Below are positions 52,891 through 64,000 of a DNA stretch of 64,000 nt, piece after piece. The notes under the pieces were generated by a model that worked only from the letters and a program-made list of their open reading frames with translations, made no database searches and was not told the DNA's origin. The stretch lies in NCBI RefSeq assembly GCF_047496725.1, contig NC_132983.1, positions 8,896,001-8,960,000 on the forward strand, in the 5' to 3' direction. Origin of the DNA: Anoplolepis gracilipes. Taxonomy: Eukaryota; Arthropoda; Insecta; Hymenoptera; Formicidae. Each line of letters starts with the position of its first letter. The first letter of the stretch is position 1. The translations under genes were made by a program, and so were the position numbers.

Positions 52891-53590
52891 CAACTTGTTT
52901 ATAATACAAAAATAATTTCGGTTAACGTTATTATGTCCAAATATAAGAAAGGTTATATCTCGACCTTAGATTATTACAACAGTATAGCGTGGAGTCTGTC
53001 GGAGGTGAGAAATCTCTTTTAGTAAGGAAGCGTTTCGGTAATGCATTGGACACACAAATAAGTTTTAAAGAGGAATATAAAAAATGGTAATTAATTGGTT
53101 ATTTTCGAAATTTTTAACTTCATACAATAACGTCAACGTAATTTTGATATTTTATAAAATTTGCAATTTTACGCAGCCAAATAGGTATAGACTGTTGTTG
53201 ATGAATGATTTTAATTTCTTGCCCTTAACCAACAAAGGAATGGTCATTTACTAATAACTTGCGATGTTGGTAGAAATATTGTAATTCTTGCGTAGGAATT
53301 GACGTGGTTCAGACAATTGACTGTTAGATTTATAGTTTTACAAGTTCTTGATGACAAAAAGAAAATTATCCACATGCTTTTGGAAATTGATTCCCGTCAC
53401 ACGTAATATTAGTATTTGTAATTACGTTCATAATGTATTGAAAAAGACTGCGTACAGTCGAAACGTTTACTCCGATGTAATTTAGTACAATAAAATTTCA
53501 TTATTTTTACGAACATATAATTTAATTTGCTCGTTTATTGGCCGAATTGGCAGTAATTTATTTATAGATTAGAATACAAACGGTAGCTAT

Positions 53591-54636
53591 TTATTTATTT
53601 ATTTATCTGTATATTATCAACTTTTGATCTGAGATAAGCAGGTAAATTTTGTAACATATATACGCCAACAAGTTTAAATTTTTTTTATGCACCCAATGGA
53701 TTACATATCTCAAATGCATCTTGATATAATATGATTTAACACATTTTTATTATTATGAAAAAAATTATTGTTTTTTATTACACTGCCATCTTTTATATCA
53801 AAAAGCACATTATTATTATTACAATTATTATGCGAATTTAAACAAAAATCTTGAATATTAAAATTTTGTAATAATATTTCAATAATTTTCAAAATTGGAA
53901 TATAATGATAATAACATTGCTTATGATTATTATCTAATCCTAAATTAATTTGTACGAGCATTACAATATAAAAATTTCTTTGGAAATATATATTTCTCAT
54001 ATATGTATTTCGAAGACAACCATTTATAGAATCATAAATATTTAAAAAGTAAGAATAACTATGTTAAAATATATCTTTAATTTTTTTTGTATTATCTTCA
54101 AGATCACTTTCATTTAAAGTCATAATAAAGTATTCATAAATAAGATTAACTATAGATGACATACCATCTATTACAGTTTGTAAAGCAAATTCTGTTAAGA
54201 AATATTTTGTAGTCAAATATAAGTATACTTGTGCTATAGCTTTCTCATTATTTTTTATATTACAAGAAAATTGATTTGAAGTTTCCTCTTGTGAAACTTG
54301 ATTTAAAGCATCCTCTTGTAAAAAAAATTACAATTATTATTGTTGGTATTATTATTACTAGTATCAAAATTTATCCATTCTTTTTTTTCAGTAATAAATT
54401 GCTTATCAAAATTATTTGAATGATATCTACATATATGTACTGCGTAAGTACTGACTGTTTTGAAAATTGTTTTATTGGTAGAGCAAGTTGGGTATCCACA
54501 ACAAATCCCAATTTTATTTTGTCTTATGTGATTATATAAATGTTTATTAAAATTTACCCTATTTCTAAAAGCATTGCAGTTTTTTTCTTTGCAACAATAA
54601 GTTATGCATGTTTGTTTTTTATTATCTGTTGTGTGC
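53591..54636 (-). pseudogene. unrecognised Cys/His gene, right arm copy without BEL insertion
   Basis: Inverse of 46398-47150 plus 39412-39712, contiguous here. Minus strand: fingers region (54340-54620, CCKEKNCNAF, CCGYPTC), Asn linker, EEALNQVSQ repeats with one difference, the helical region, the same internal TAA (about 54063-54065), and the block 53710-54000 that is identical in protein to 46738-47028. The near identity of the arms implies a recent duplication. Confidence 0.5.
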
Positions 54637-55375
54637 TGTTGTGCCTCCGGGAGGGGGCATAGGATTTTGCGGGATCGTGCAGGGATGCCGGGGATACAGC
54701 TGTTACCTCCTTTTATTTACTCTCCTTTACGTTTTTCTCCAAATTTATCTCTTTTATTGGCACAATTTAGCTTCTATAATCTCTAAATAACTAATAATAA
54801 ACGATCCTTTAATTAAAATCAATAGCGTGTTGTTTTTGTCACTGTTCCCTGCGGACGTTATTTCACTCGCGCTTACTGTTGGGTAAAGTGAGAGAGCGGT
54901 ATCTCTAGTATACACTGTCGTACAGGTAGTCTGATACGCGTCAATTTATCTCCGGCGCGCGTATATCTCTTAGTTATTCGTGTATCTTGATCTATTCAAT
55001 AACTGCCCGTGACGATTACTCGTTAGAATTTAATCAACGACTGCCCGTCGCTTTATTGCGGCGGGTGCTGTTCTTCCTTCCGAACTGCATGGTTTTTTGG
55101 AGAGGATCCCTTAGCAACATGACCAAATATGGTTATGTTGCTGAATTTGCGGGTTCGCGTTTTAGTGCAGGCGAGGAAGTTCAAAGTCGAATTTCCTCGC
55201 TTGTACTTTTTGCAATTTGGCGACACCTTTCCGGTGTGTCTCCGAGAGCGCTTTCCGGTCTCGTGTTCGCGCTCGGTCTCGGGCGCGCGTGGCTCGCTGC
55301 GTCAGCTGCTCGCGCGATTATCGCTTCGGTCGTGATGCATTCCTGCATCAATTCGAATCGCTTTCATTATAATTA

Positions 55376-55418
<43 letters not shown>

Positions 55419-55497
55419 CATTTATTAAATGTATTCATTTATTAAATATATAATGTATTCATTTATTAAATATATAGCCTTTTCTGGGGCTATAACA
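54637..55497 (-). repeat. family-B-type LTR (right arm)
   Basis: 861 bp, inverse of the LTR at 38634-39411, with a longer TA run (55377-55412) and an additional attcatttattaaatatataatgt repeat. Its outer flank (55498 on) is aagtaaaattag with no polypurine tract, so this LTR is followed by the unrecognised gene but not preceded by retroviral 3' sequence. Confidence 0.9.
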
Positions 55498-55622
55498 AAG
55501 TAAAATTAGAAGAATACTATTAATATTTTCTTTAGCCATCTTTGATGCAGTTAAGAATTTTTAAAATGATGTTTGGATGTTAGTGTTACATCTTCGAGAA
55601 ATATGTTCTTTAATATGTGCTC
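55498..55622. other. short AT-rich spacer
   Basis: Between the two LTRs. Nothing recognised. Confidence 0.5.
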
Positions 55623-55966
55623 TGTTATGTATTGAACGCGACATAACGAATATAAAGGTACAGTTATCTAGTTACAAGACTTTATTTGGCGCAATGTTAC
55701 AAGTCAAAGGTGTTTTCTCAAAGAGAGACGACTTAGAACTGACTACTTTTATATCGCTGGACCTTCATTCTCGGAGGTCCCCACATGCAGATAAAGTCGT
55801 GTGGCATCTCGAAGTGATGCGCTTATTGCTTAATCGAAAGAGATATCTCGCGAAGAGATATTAAGAGTGTCCTGTGACTTATGCACATCTAGTGTGAGAA
55901 ACTGCTGTCTCTTAACAAGATATTTATTCGTGAAATATTTGCGTGGGAAAGTTGCGGTACGTAACA
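55623..55966 (-). repeat. 3' LTR of family A copy 3
   Basis: 344 bp, TGTTATGT...GTAACA in plus reading. Matches 8728-9068 in its right two thirds. The purine-rich tract lies next to it on the minus strand. Confidence 0.82.
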
Positions 55967-56699
55967 CCACCCTTTTAAATTACAGATCCTCCTGGATCTG
56001 AGACTAATTCGAATATTCTTATAGCTATAAGTTTAACAAAATTACAAGTGACGATATAGTAACTTAACTTAATGTTACAATGTAAAATACATATGTAAAG
56101 AAAATAAGAAAAAGCGGTTACAAAGGTAGCGATTGATGGTGTAAATTTCAGGTGATACAAGATGATATTTTTACGTATTAATTTAGATTTGATAATCGGT
56201 AATTTCGAGAGCGGGGACGCTGTATTCTCGCGCCCTGATCATTGTTCTCGCTACACTGAAGTGTTTTATTATCTTTGACGGGTATCGATGCAAGAGTAAT
56301 TCCCTGTGGTGCGGTTGTTACACGTAGTTGTGCGTTACTGTTGGTTACATTATTATTAAAACAGTTATTGAAATAATGAGTACAGCCTTCTCTAGGTATA
56401 CAACATAGTCTAAAAATGTTAACGCATTTACTTATTAGTGAACATTTTATGAATATATATATATATGGTGACTAATATCAAAATACCATATATTATATAA
56501 TAGAACCAACTCATAGTACTTCCATATAGATTTATTATTCAATGATGCTTACTTATTTCGTCTGCTTCCTTTTATAGTTCATTCAGGCTAGAGCTTGCTG
56601 GTTTTAATAAATTAATGTCCAAATGAGGTACTTTACCGATATTTAATAATTGAAGTTCCGAAACATTTATGTTCTTCTTTTTGATGTTCTCGCATGATT

Positions 56700-58192
56700 T
56701 TTTTGTGCTTAGATTAACGTTTGGGATAAAATCTTTTTCGATAGTGTCTATTATGTTATGGTTCGACTATGTAGTAAAATATTATCTGAAATAGCATCGC
56801 ATTTTCGAGATAATGTGGTTATTCCATTCGAATGCAACTGTGTCCGACGTGGTTTGTCATCTGGACATAAAATGTGAAGAGTTTCCTCATGCGATGCTGA
56901 ATAAATCCAAGAATTCGTGGATTTCAATTGGTACCAAACAGTATTATGAAGTTTCATTAAACGTATATCACATTCTTTTAATATATTATCTAATCTGGCT
57001 AATCTTAACAGTTCTGACTCGTAATTATGAATAGCCGTAATCTGGAATAATAAATTTGTTTGTTTACAGATCGTCGCGTTGTTAATCTTTTTGCATTTCG
57101 CTATGTCTTATCTGTTAAATGTGTGTATCATAGTTTATCGGTTCTAAGTCCCATATATGTGTACGTTGAATTGATAAATGGGTAAACATTTTCTTCATTT
57201 TGTTTGATAGGTAGTGGAATTACATTATATAAGGTAAAGTCGGTTTCGTCAAGTAATGGAATTTCGATGATATAAACTAACCTATGGTTTTTATAAAATA
57301 CATTTAAGTTGCTAGAATCAATTAGATTATTAAATTGATTAGGTACTAGTGTTACAAGTAATCTTCTGTTGTTTATCATATGATGCGAATCTTTTAAATT
57401 ATTAAAGAGTTCTTTAGAAGATAATATTTTAGGATGAAGTAATCCTCGGCGTGCTAATAATATAGCGTCGGTAAGTATTTCTAGTTCTAATTCATATTCG
57501 AGCATCATTTCAGCATATTCTAGTAAATATGAATTTATTTTTGTGTTCATTTCCGTTTCAGTTAGTTTATTAGAGTTTTGTAACAATGTGTGTCTTTAAT
57601 ATGTTTAAATTAAAATCGATTTCTTTAAATTTTTGATTATTTGCTATAAAAGCATTACTAAAGTTATTAATAGTTGATTGCATAATACTGATTTGTTTTT
57701 TATATAGATTTGTTAATTGTTTTGAATTATTATAAACAAGATCTATCTGATCGTTATAATAATCAGCATCATATGAATCTAATGTGCCGAATAAGATCTT
57801 CGAAATTTATCCTATAAAATTAAAAACGCCTCGCTTGACTTTTGCATTGCGGTTATTAAGTAGAGGTTCGTCGTCGAATCGTCCATATCATTAAGAATTT
57901 CTCTGTCTGCTTTTATTGCTGTTAATTTTCGTTCAATGAATTGCAATTCTTGTAAACCTGAACATGATATGTTGTTTCCGTAGAGATTGTAGCATAAAAT
58001 CTCGATCTTATGTACGTAAAATTTGAGTATATTTTCCTTTTCTTCTAACGGTGCAAGGTTGACATAACTAATGAATTTCCAATAATCTCTAAAAATAAGA
58101 AGATTATCGACACTTTCAAAGACTCCGGGTAGGTGTGCTAATGGTTGATTGGTAAAGGCCTCGAAAGAGTTTGAACTAATTGGCATCATCAT
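56700..58192 (-). pseudogene. env-like gene, family A copy 3
   Basis: Pieces: N-terminal PISSNSFEAFTNQPLAHLPG and FESVDNLLIFRDYWKFISYV (58040-58192) through LERKLTAIKAD-type region (57812), a second block NSYLLEYAEMMLEYELELEI.. to INSTYTYMGL (57128-57586), and a C-terminal block with TNSWIYSASHEETLHILCPD and a Cys-Gly rich end (56751-56957). The order fits a fusion glycoprotein of errantivirus type. Frame shifts near 57810, 57590 and 57120 break it. No membrane span could be identified with confidence in the remaining frames. Confidence 0.65.
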
Positions 58193-58680
58193 TCTGTAAT
58201 GAGAAATATGCGCGTTTCAGTTTATTAACATGTAAAATTTGATTTCTGTTGCCTCTCTTAATTTCATAATTAACGTCATTTACTTTGCGTATAACTTGAA
58301 ATGGTCCATCATATTGATCTGTCAATTTTCTACTACCAGTTCTGATTGTTTCGTGAAGTACATAAACGTATTCTCCCGGATCTAATATTAAAGGTTTCAC
58401 GCGTCTATCATATTATTTCGCGGATTCTTTTGCTTTCTGGAGATTTTCCTCCGCGCACTTTTTTAAATAGGATAATTTATCAACCAAATCTGCAAGAAAT
58501 TTTCTACGTGTAATTCCCTGTCGTGGTTCGCTGAGTTTAAAGGGTAATCGTGGTTAACGACTAAAAATTAATTCGTAAGGAGATATCATTCTCCCTTCAT
58601 GATACGAGGTGTTATATGAAAACATCGCGGCATCTAGAGATGAATCCCAGTTACTTTGTTGTTGGTTAATATCCTATCTT
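58176..58680 (-). pseudogene. integrase C-terminal fragment, family A copy 3
   Basis: Minus strand: DSSLDAAMFSYNTSYHEG-like start (58580-58650), YDRRVKPLILDPGEYVYVLH, TGSRKLTDQYDGPFQVIRKV and LHVNKLKRAYFSLQNDD, the end of pol. A stop lies near 58400 between the parts. Confidence 0.7.
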
Positions 58681-58980
58681 AAAAAATGTATGTTAAGTCG
58701 ATTACTCGAATATATTGAAGCGTTTAAGCCTCCTTTTCTGCGATGCTGATTGGATGCTGACGCGTTGCGATATATTCGTGGTAAAGTAGTGTAGCGCTCG
58801 AGCGCCTCGTCATCCATAACCTATTCTGTTGGTTATTGTTACTTTGTTGGTTTATGTTACTTTGCTCTTTCGTGCTACATAGTATGTGTTAAGAAAGAAG
58901 CATTTTTTATCATGGTGAAGCGTAACAAAAAACACCAAGCATAAATGTTAGCTTTTATCAGGTAAATTAAAATGACCACT

Positions 58981-59035
<55 letters not shown>

Positions 59036-59045
59036 ATGTATGTAT
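58681..59045. repeat. unassigned sequence, 85-bp dispersed repeat and CT microsatellite
   Basis: 58681-58895: nothing recognised. 58897-58985 (ttttttatcatggtgaagcg..taaattaaaatgaccactg) recurs at 62999-63085 almost unchanged, and in both places it is followed by a CT run. CT microsatellite 58985-59032 and TA run 59043-59058 follow. A frame of Leu-Ser repeats through the CT run is not a gene. Confidence 0.75.
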
Positions 59046-59325
59046 ATATATATATATCTATAGTATGCGTAACGTACGTTATATAGATACTGGGAAAGTA
59101 ACGTGGCGGCCTCCCCCGCTGCGGACATACACCCCCGCTAGAGTTTATGCTCAGTCCTCCTCTTCCTTAGTCCGTGGTTGGTAACGACGGAACTAAAATT
59201 ATCGGTATTATTGATCGGAAACTCTAGCGGGGGTGTATGTCCGCAGCGGGGGAGGCCGCCACGTTACTTTCCCAGTATCTATATAACGTACGTTACGCAT
59301 ACTATAGATATATACATAAGCGGAT
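59046..59325. mobile_element. small fold-back element (~275 bp)
   Basis: Arms 59050-59143 and about 59221-59315 are inverse copies (tatagtatgcgtaacgtacg, gtggcggcctcccccgctgc). The loop is about 78 bp. The loop word gctcagtcctcctcttccttagtcc reappears in diverged form at 62155-62180. No ORF. Confidence 0.82.
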
Positions 59326-59700
59326 ATGCGTTTCACGAAACCCAGTCATAAAACTCATATATGTAAATGTAAAATGAAAGAATAATAAAGATAATAAAGC
59401 TTAAAATTGTAAAAATTTATACTTTAAATAAATTTCTTATATTTTTTATTATTTATTCATAAATAAAATTACTAATAAACTATATTAATAAATTAATAAA
59501 CTACTTTATTAATAAAATTAATATAAAATTATTAATAATATTATAATTAACATAATATATGTAACATAATATTATTTGTTAAATAATATATATTAAATTT
59601 TCATTTTTAATAAAATTTAAAATAAAAACAATATAATCTCAAATAAAAATCTCTAATAAAATAGCGAATAAAATATTTCAAATTTTTAACATAACTTATA
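59326..59700. other. AT-rich sequence without a feature
   Basis: Very AT-rich with many aataaa/attaat words. No element or gene seen. Confidence 0.5.
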
Positions 59701-59711
59701 GATGTTTATGT

Positions 59712-60225
59712 TGAATTAATTTAATGAACTTTTGTCTGTCACTAATGCTTTCATCAATAGCCTTAGAGTAAATATAAGATAATCTTATTTTAATAAATTA
59801 TTTTATTATCGCTTCAATAAGATATATTGAATGAGGCTCTAGAATATTTTGGTTATTGTCATGGTCTTTTAATTCAAAAATAAATTACAACTTACTAATA
59901 ATCGTTTAATAGAATTTATTAAAAACTGATCAGAAAATTTTTTTGATAAAAACTTTCCACCACTTTCATAAAGAGACAGTTTTATTACTTTTTCAGCCTT
60001 TGTACAAATACAAATTACATCAGTTGATGAGTAAATTAAAAACCCTCTGCTTTTTATTATAATCAAAGAAGAAATTAATGACGGTATACCTTTTAAAACT
60101 CTTAAGCACTCTTCACATTTTATTTTTGCCTGTAGAGAGTTTACAATGGAACCTGCTATATATGAAATATAATTGTTTTTGATGCAGATTTTGATCTTTA
60201 CATAATCCAATATTTTTCAGCCATA
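59712..60225 (-). pseudogene. P-element/THAP9-like transposase C-terminal remnant
   Basis: Minus strand, open over 60210-59869 (113 codons). NNYISYIAGSIVNSLQAKIKCEECLRVL, then IIIKSRGFLIYSSTDVICIC and KAEKVIKL, the pattern of the C-terminal region of P-type transposases and THAP9 (YIAG..CxxC..RG.L..S..V...C..AE). Downstream in another frame IKIRLSYIYSKAI and KFIKLIQHKHL continue the same family pattern to about 59712. No THAP domain or catalytic part is present. Only this end remains, and the assignment is by motif pattern. Confidence 0.6.
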
Positions 60226-60487
60226 ATATTCTTTTATTTATATCTTTTGGTAATCTAGTGACAGTAAGAAATATTTATATATAATTTTATGTATCACACA
60301 TTTATATAGAATTTTATATATCATTTTTTATATATAACAATAGAATCAAATGTTACGTATTAAATAAAATTATTAATATAATTTTTACCTATGTAGACTA
60401 ATTTTAAGCTATGTAGACTAATTTTAAGTTTTGTTCTAATTTTTTCTGAAATTCACTTTTTCGAGAATTTGTGATGGAACACTATAC
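60226..60487. other. AT-rich sequence without a feature
   Basis: Contains a short tandem duplication (tatgtagactaattttaag at 60390-60430). Nothing else seen. Confidence 0.5.
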
Positions 60488-61996
60488 TGTTACGTCCAGA
60501 CTCGGGAAGAATGAGTTAAAAAGAAGGGCGTAACAGCCAGCTCTCGAAACCGTGCAGGTCAGGATGTAGGTTTCGAGTCGAACGAATTATCAGGTCCAAA
60601 AACAAGTCAATGATAATGAATATCGCTATTACTTGTTGTTTCGGACATTCATCGAAAGGTTTTTTTTGGTAAAGGAAATTAATCCTTATTACGCGGGATA
60701 GGACCAAGTGCGATCTTTCAACTGATTGAGGGGTTAGAAGTCACTGAGAGAATTGAGTTTAATTTTACATAAATTTCTTTTAAAAGTATATTACATAAAA
60801 TTATTGTCAAGTTTGGTTATAAATATGTGTATATAATATATATGTGTTTACATGTGTTCGTTATTAAATTACAATCATTCTCTATTTTATGTTTGCGTGA
60901 GTACGTGTGGTTGTGTGCGTGTGTGTGTGAGTGTTTTAATCGCGGGTGTTACATTAATGCGGAGAACGTCAATCAGAATAGAGAAGGGAGAGAGACTCTA
61001 CTATTAAATTTTAAATTCTGATTAGAAGTTTACAATGATCTTATTAAAAAATAAAAAAAGAAATGCAAAATAAAGAAGTGTTTAAGTGTATTAAGAAGTG
61101 GATTTGAATTCATTGGAAATGTTATTCGTGTTTAGTGGGCAGTACGCTTTGTCTGGCAGATGGTTTTGTTACGGTCGTGAAAAATGGCGATTTGAGTTTA
61201 CCTTTAGAATACCATAGCTGGAGCTTTGGAGAATCTATTGTGGTCGTTCGAGAGAGTGAGCCAATGGAAATTGAAGCTTTGGTTTCACTGACTCTAGTTG
61301 TGAGTTGAGTGATAAATTTGAAGATGTGATCAGGGTTCAACCAGATTTCCTTCAGTGGCGTTCGAGTGGTTCGCCGATAACTTTTATTGTTCACTTTCAC
61401 AGAATGACGGGTTAAAACAGACTGGTGAAATTCAAGAGAGAGCTTGGGTTCGTTTTCTTCCAAAACCCCTCTTTTATATGGTTTTTGGAGCAAGGTTATC
61501 GCTCATGTGATTCTGAGTCATATTATTTTCTATGTTCTCTGCTGATAGTTCTATCGGTTCCAATTGGAAACTCCTCTAACGTTGTCAGGGACCGTTTCCT
61601 GTTTTTTTGGTGCTTTCGGTGCATATGGAAAAGGATGTGTTTCATGATTTTGTGAGAGGACTTAGACTTTGGTATTAAGTGCATTATTATCATTTCCCAA
61701 TAGATTAAAGTCGTACTGCCCTTTTTATGATAACAAGTTGTTATCGCGTGCTCATGATTTTGTAAGAGGACTTGGACTTTGATATTAAGTGTATTATTAT
61801 AATTTTCTAATAGATTAGAGTCGTATTGCCCTTTTCCGTTTTTTATGATAACAAATTGTTATCGCGCTCTCAGTTGTTACCACGACTCTGCGAGAGTGGT
61901 TGAGACAGTATGCCCTAGTGAGTAGTGTCGTAGTGTAGACAGTTAGTATTAAAGTTCCGTGGAAGGAAGGAATCGTGTAGTCAAGACGACGTAACA
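60488..61996 (-). repeat. complete solo LTR, family C copy 3 (1.5 kb)
   Basis: TGTTACGTCC at 60488 and GACGTAACA ending 61996, flanked by the 4-bp duplication atac (60484-60487 and 61997-62000). This is a clean solo LTR left by recombination between the two LTRs of an element, and the duplication size fits Ty3/gypsy. Homologous to 14617-15966 at both ends and to 37700-38100 in inverse. It contains a minus-strand frame of 123 codons (61122-61493) with no known domain. Confidence 0.85.
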
Positions 61997-63077
61997 ATAC
62001 ATTTAACCATCTTTACAACTAGAGAGAAAACCCTAACCTATTTATTATAAGAGAGACATGAAAACATGTATGAGATGTGGAAAGTAAAATGGAAGCGGAA
62101 AGCAGTTCCCCCTGCATATCTGACGTGACGTCTCTTACTAAACTAGAAGTTTAAGCTCAGTCCCCTTCTTCCTTAGTCCATGTTATCAACGTATATATTA
62201 TTATTTACATAACCTAGATAAGTGACAGCACGTATGATAGCTGATAGTAGGTGTGACGTCCAGGTGCGTCAACCTTGTGCTGTCACAGAGAACGCACGGT
62301 TAGGTGTTGTTCGTCGTGCTATTTCTTTTCTGGCACAGTGCGATCACTGTGCTGTCATTTGCCAGCTAACAAATTTCAGCGGATAGGCTATTCTAGATAA
62401 CCAAACGTGCTAATATGCCAGTACACAATGCAATAGTTATGCAGTCCCTATGTGTTTTTTTAGGTATTGTGCTCGTCTGATGCAGAGTTAGCTGTGGACA
62501 TCACAATATACATATAACGTGCACACGTGCATACACTATGCAGCCATCGTGTGAACATTTGTATATCACCTGCACATTTTGACTGTCTGAACTGATAGGT
62601 AACTAAAAGATTAATAATTAATTTTAAGAAATTCACTGAAAACTAGCAAGAATTATATATACGTAATGTTTATGAAATAGATTGTTTGTTTGTTAATAAT
62701 AGATATATAATTCTTGCTATTTTCAATTAAAAACATAGAAACAGGTTTTGAACATTTGTTATAATCAAAATATAGAATATTTCGTGCAACTGTGATATCT
62801 ATCACATGAAAGAGAAATAAGACAGTGTAGAAATAAAGAAATCAATTTATATTTTGCATGAGAGCCAGTCTCATTCATATTTTGCATTATATAGAATATT
62901 TCGTGCAACTGTGAGATCTATCACATGAAAGAGAAATAAGACAGTATGGAAATAAAGAAATCAATTTATATTTTGCATGAGAGCCAGTCAACAGCAAATT
63001 TTTTATCATGGTGAAGCGTAACAAAAAACACCAAGCATAAATGTTAGCTTTTATCAGGTAAATTAAAATGACCACTG
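61997..63077. repeat. unassigned region with a tandem duplication and short hairpin
   Basis: 62771-62867 and 62891-62988 are direct repeats (atagaatatttcgtgcaactgtga to gcatgagagccagtc; period about 119 bp). 62637-62660 and 62701-62725 form a hairpin (gcaagaattatatat / atatataattcttgc). 62130-62185 resembles the loop of the 59046-59325 element. The 85-bp repeat lies at 62999-63085. No gene. Confidence 0.65.
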
Positions 63078-63104
63078 CTCTTTCTCTCTCCTTCTCTCTC
63101 TCTC

Positions 63105-63152
<48 letters not shown>

Positions 63153-63260
63153 TATGTATATATATATATGTACATATATGTATACATATGTACATATATA
63201 TATATATATATACATATATATATACATATATATATATACAATATATATATATATTGAGTA

Positions 63261-63293
<33 letters not shown>
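63078..63293. repeat. CT and TA microsatellites
   Basis: CT run (63078-63105), then about 185 bp of TA-rich repeat with ATGT/ATAC interruptions. Open frames of Tyr/Ile repeats on both strands are artefacts of the repeat. Confidence 0.9.
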
Positions 63294-63298
<5 letters not shown>

Positions 63299-64000
63299 TA
63301 CTCAAAAGAAAATAGGGAACACTTTTCATACGTCAAAAAATAAGCTATTTTCAAACTATTGTAACTCAGTGAAAAATTATCATACGCCAATTTAAAAAAA
63401 AGCATTTTGAAGCTTAAAGTTTCAACTTTAGTATGCAATCGATAATTTTTGAAAAAAATTTATCTTCTCAGTGCTATCCCTTAAAAAAGCACGCACAGTT
63501 TTTTTTCTTAAAATTACGTATTTTTGACGCTCTGTAGCTAGATAAGAAAAATTCTCTCGACAATCTCAAGTCAATTTCCATAAAATACAATGTTTTACCT
63601 ACAAAATGGTTTTTTAAAAATATTTCGACGATTTTTTTTGGCCGAGTTAATAATATGACTTTAAAGTCAACCTTAAATTTTATTGAAAAATGACATTTAC
63701 CGCCGGCATTAGCATTACCCAATGTGCACCACGTGGAGGTTGCCGGTCAGATTTTGCACATCATGTGTGTGTGTGTGTGTGTCACAGCAGAGATAAGGAC
63801 CCCGCAGTTCGTCACTTCCGCAGTATTTAACGACTCCAAATCCTCTCTGCTGTGTGTATATGTGTGTTGTGTGTGCGTTTAGTATTGTGTATTTCCTCCT
63901 CTTTGCTCAATTACCGCTTGTAGACGCTCTCGCATATTTATACACCTCTCTATCAAATTCTGCGGAATTTCGTTCCAAATTTGTGTTAACATGTCCGCTA
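63294..64000 (-). mobile_element. mariner-like element, 3' part running off the window
   Basis: On the minus strand the last 100 bases encode the C-terminus of a Tc1/mariner-type transposase: LTQIWNEIPQNLIERCINMR then ERLQAVIEQRGG, ending at a stop near 63870. The downstream 560 bp are a non-coding 3' region that ends with cactactcaaaagaaaatag at 63294, a likely terminal inverted repeat next to the TA repeat. A GT microsatellite (63764-63782) lies in it. The remainder of the gene is outside the window. Confidence 0.65.

Larger units (their letters stand above)
50925..53590 (+). mobile_element. Penelope-like element 5 (right arm), split by Tc1
   Basis: Plus strand copy of the 3' part of element 3: a short piece (50925-50953), then after the Tc1 element the endonuclease region (52552-52890), 3' UTR and pLTR (to about 53590). 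The sequence from here to 55497 is the inverse of 48210 down to 46398 and 39712 down to 38634. Confidence 0.85.
55623..58680 (-). mobile_element. Ty3/gypsy family A copy 3, 3' half
   Basis: Minus strand: C-terminal integrase (58176-58660), env (about 56700-58192), polypurine tract atttaaaagggtgg (55967-55980) and 3' LTR (55623-55966). It stops at about 58680 inside the integrase core and is cut on its 5' side. Confidence 0.88.

Noticed and set aside
63063..63343. Long open frames on both strands
   Set aside because: They translate TA and CT microsatellites into Tyr-Ile and Leu-Ser runs.

Overview
This 64 kb window reads as a transposable-element island from an insect nuclear genome. It is most likely hymenopteran, and an ant is my best guess. 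The basis is the AT-rich, microsatellite-laden DNA, the insect-type mix of elements (errantivirus-like Ty3/gypsy, BEL/Pao, Jockey-type non-LTR, Penelope-like, Tc1/mariner, hAT and P-type remnants), and a CCTAA (insect telomere-type) run. I found no convincing single-copy host gene, tRNA or rRNA gene, and no CRISPR array.

Left part (1-17.2 kb): fold-back MITEs come first. They are followed by a long, decayed, env-bearing Ty3/gypsy element on the minus strand (family A, copy 1, about 1.83-9.07 kb, with LTR and tRNA-Leu primer site), which is interrupted by a TA-target MITE and by a filler block ending in telomere-like repeats. Next are a Jockey-type non-LTR element (9.1-12.6 kb), a GC-rich probable solo LTR, one copy of a long-LTR family (C, 14.6-16.0 kb) and a 791-bp perfect-ended fold-back element (16.4-17.2 kb).

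Centre (17.27-26.85 kb): a complete, structurally textbook errantivirus-like element (family B) has inserted into a MITE with a 4-bp target duplication. Its two LTRs differ by only two substitutions plus microsatellite length, yet pol and env carry several frame breaks. A GC-rich antisense ORF with two CxxC pairs lies between pol and env.

Right-centre (27.2-38.1 kb): a 30-bp minisatellite, a mariner-like transposase remnant, two Penelope-like elements with short terminal repeats that carry hammerhead-ribozyme-like cores, a second family A fragment, and a 2.15-kb family C LTR that contains its own TATA box, ORF and polyadenylation signal.

Right (38.1-55.5 kb): a large inverted duplication. 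Each arm holds a family-B-type LTR, a piece of an unrecognised Cys/His-containing gene and the 3' part of a Penelope-like element. A BEL/Pao element (39.7-46.4 kb) sits only in the left arm and a Tc1 element (51.0-52.6 kb) only in the right arm, so each arm preserves the empty site for the other's insertion. In the left arm the C-terminal part of what looks like the same unrecognised gene family lies directly upstream of a retroviral polypurine tract and LTR. This suggests a gene captured by an LTR element, and it is the most intriguing structure in the window.

End (55.6-64 kb): the 3' half of a third family A element, a fold-back element, a P-element/THAP9-like remnant, a complete solo family C LTR with a 4-bp target duplication, small repeats, and a mariner-like transposase running off the end. 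Most coding regions are pseudogenised, and the biology here is nested insertion, recombination and decay.
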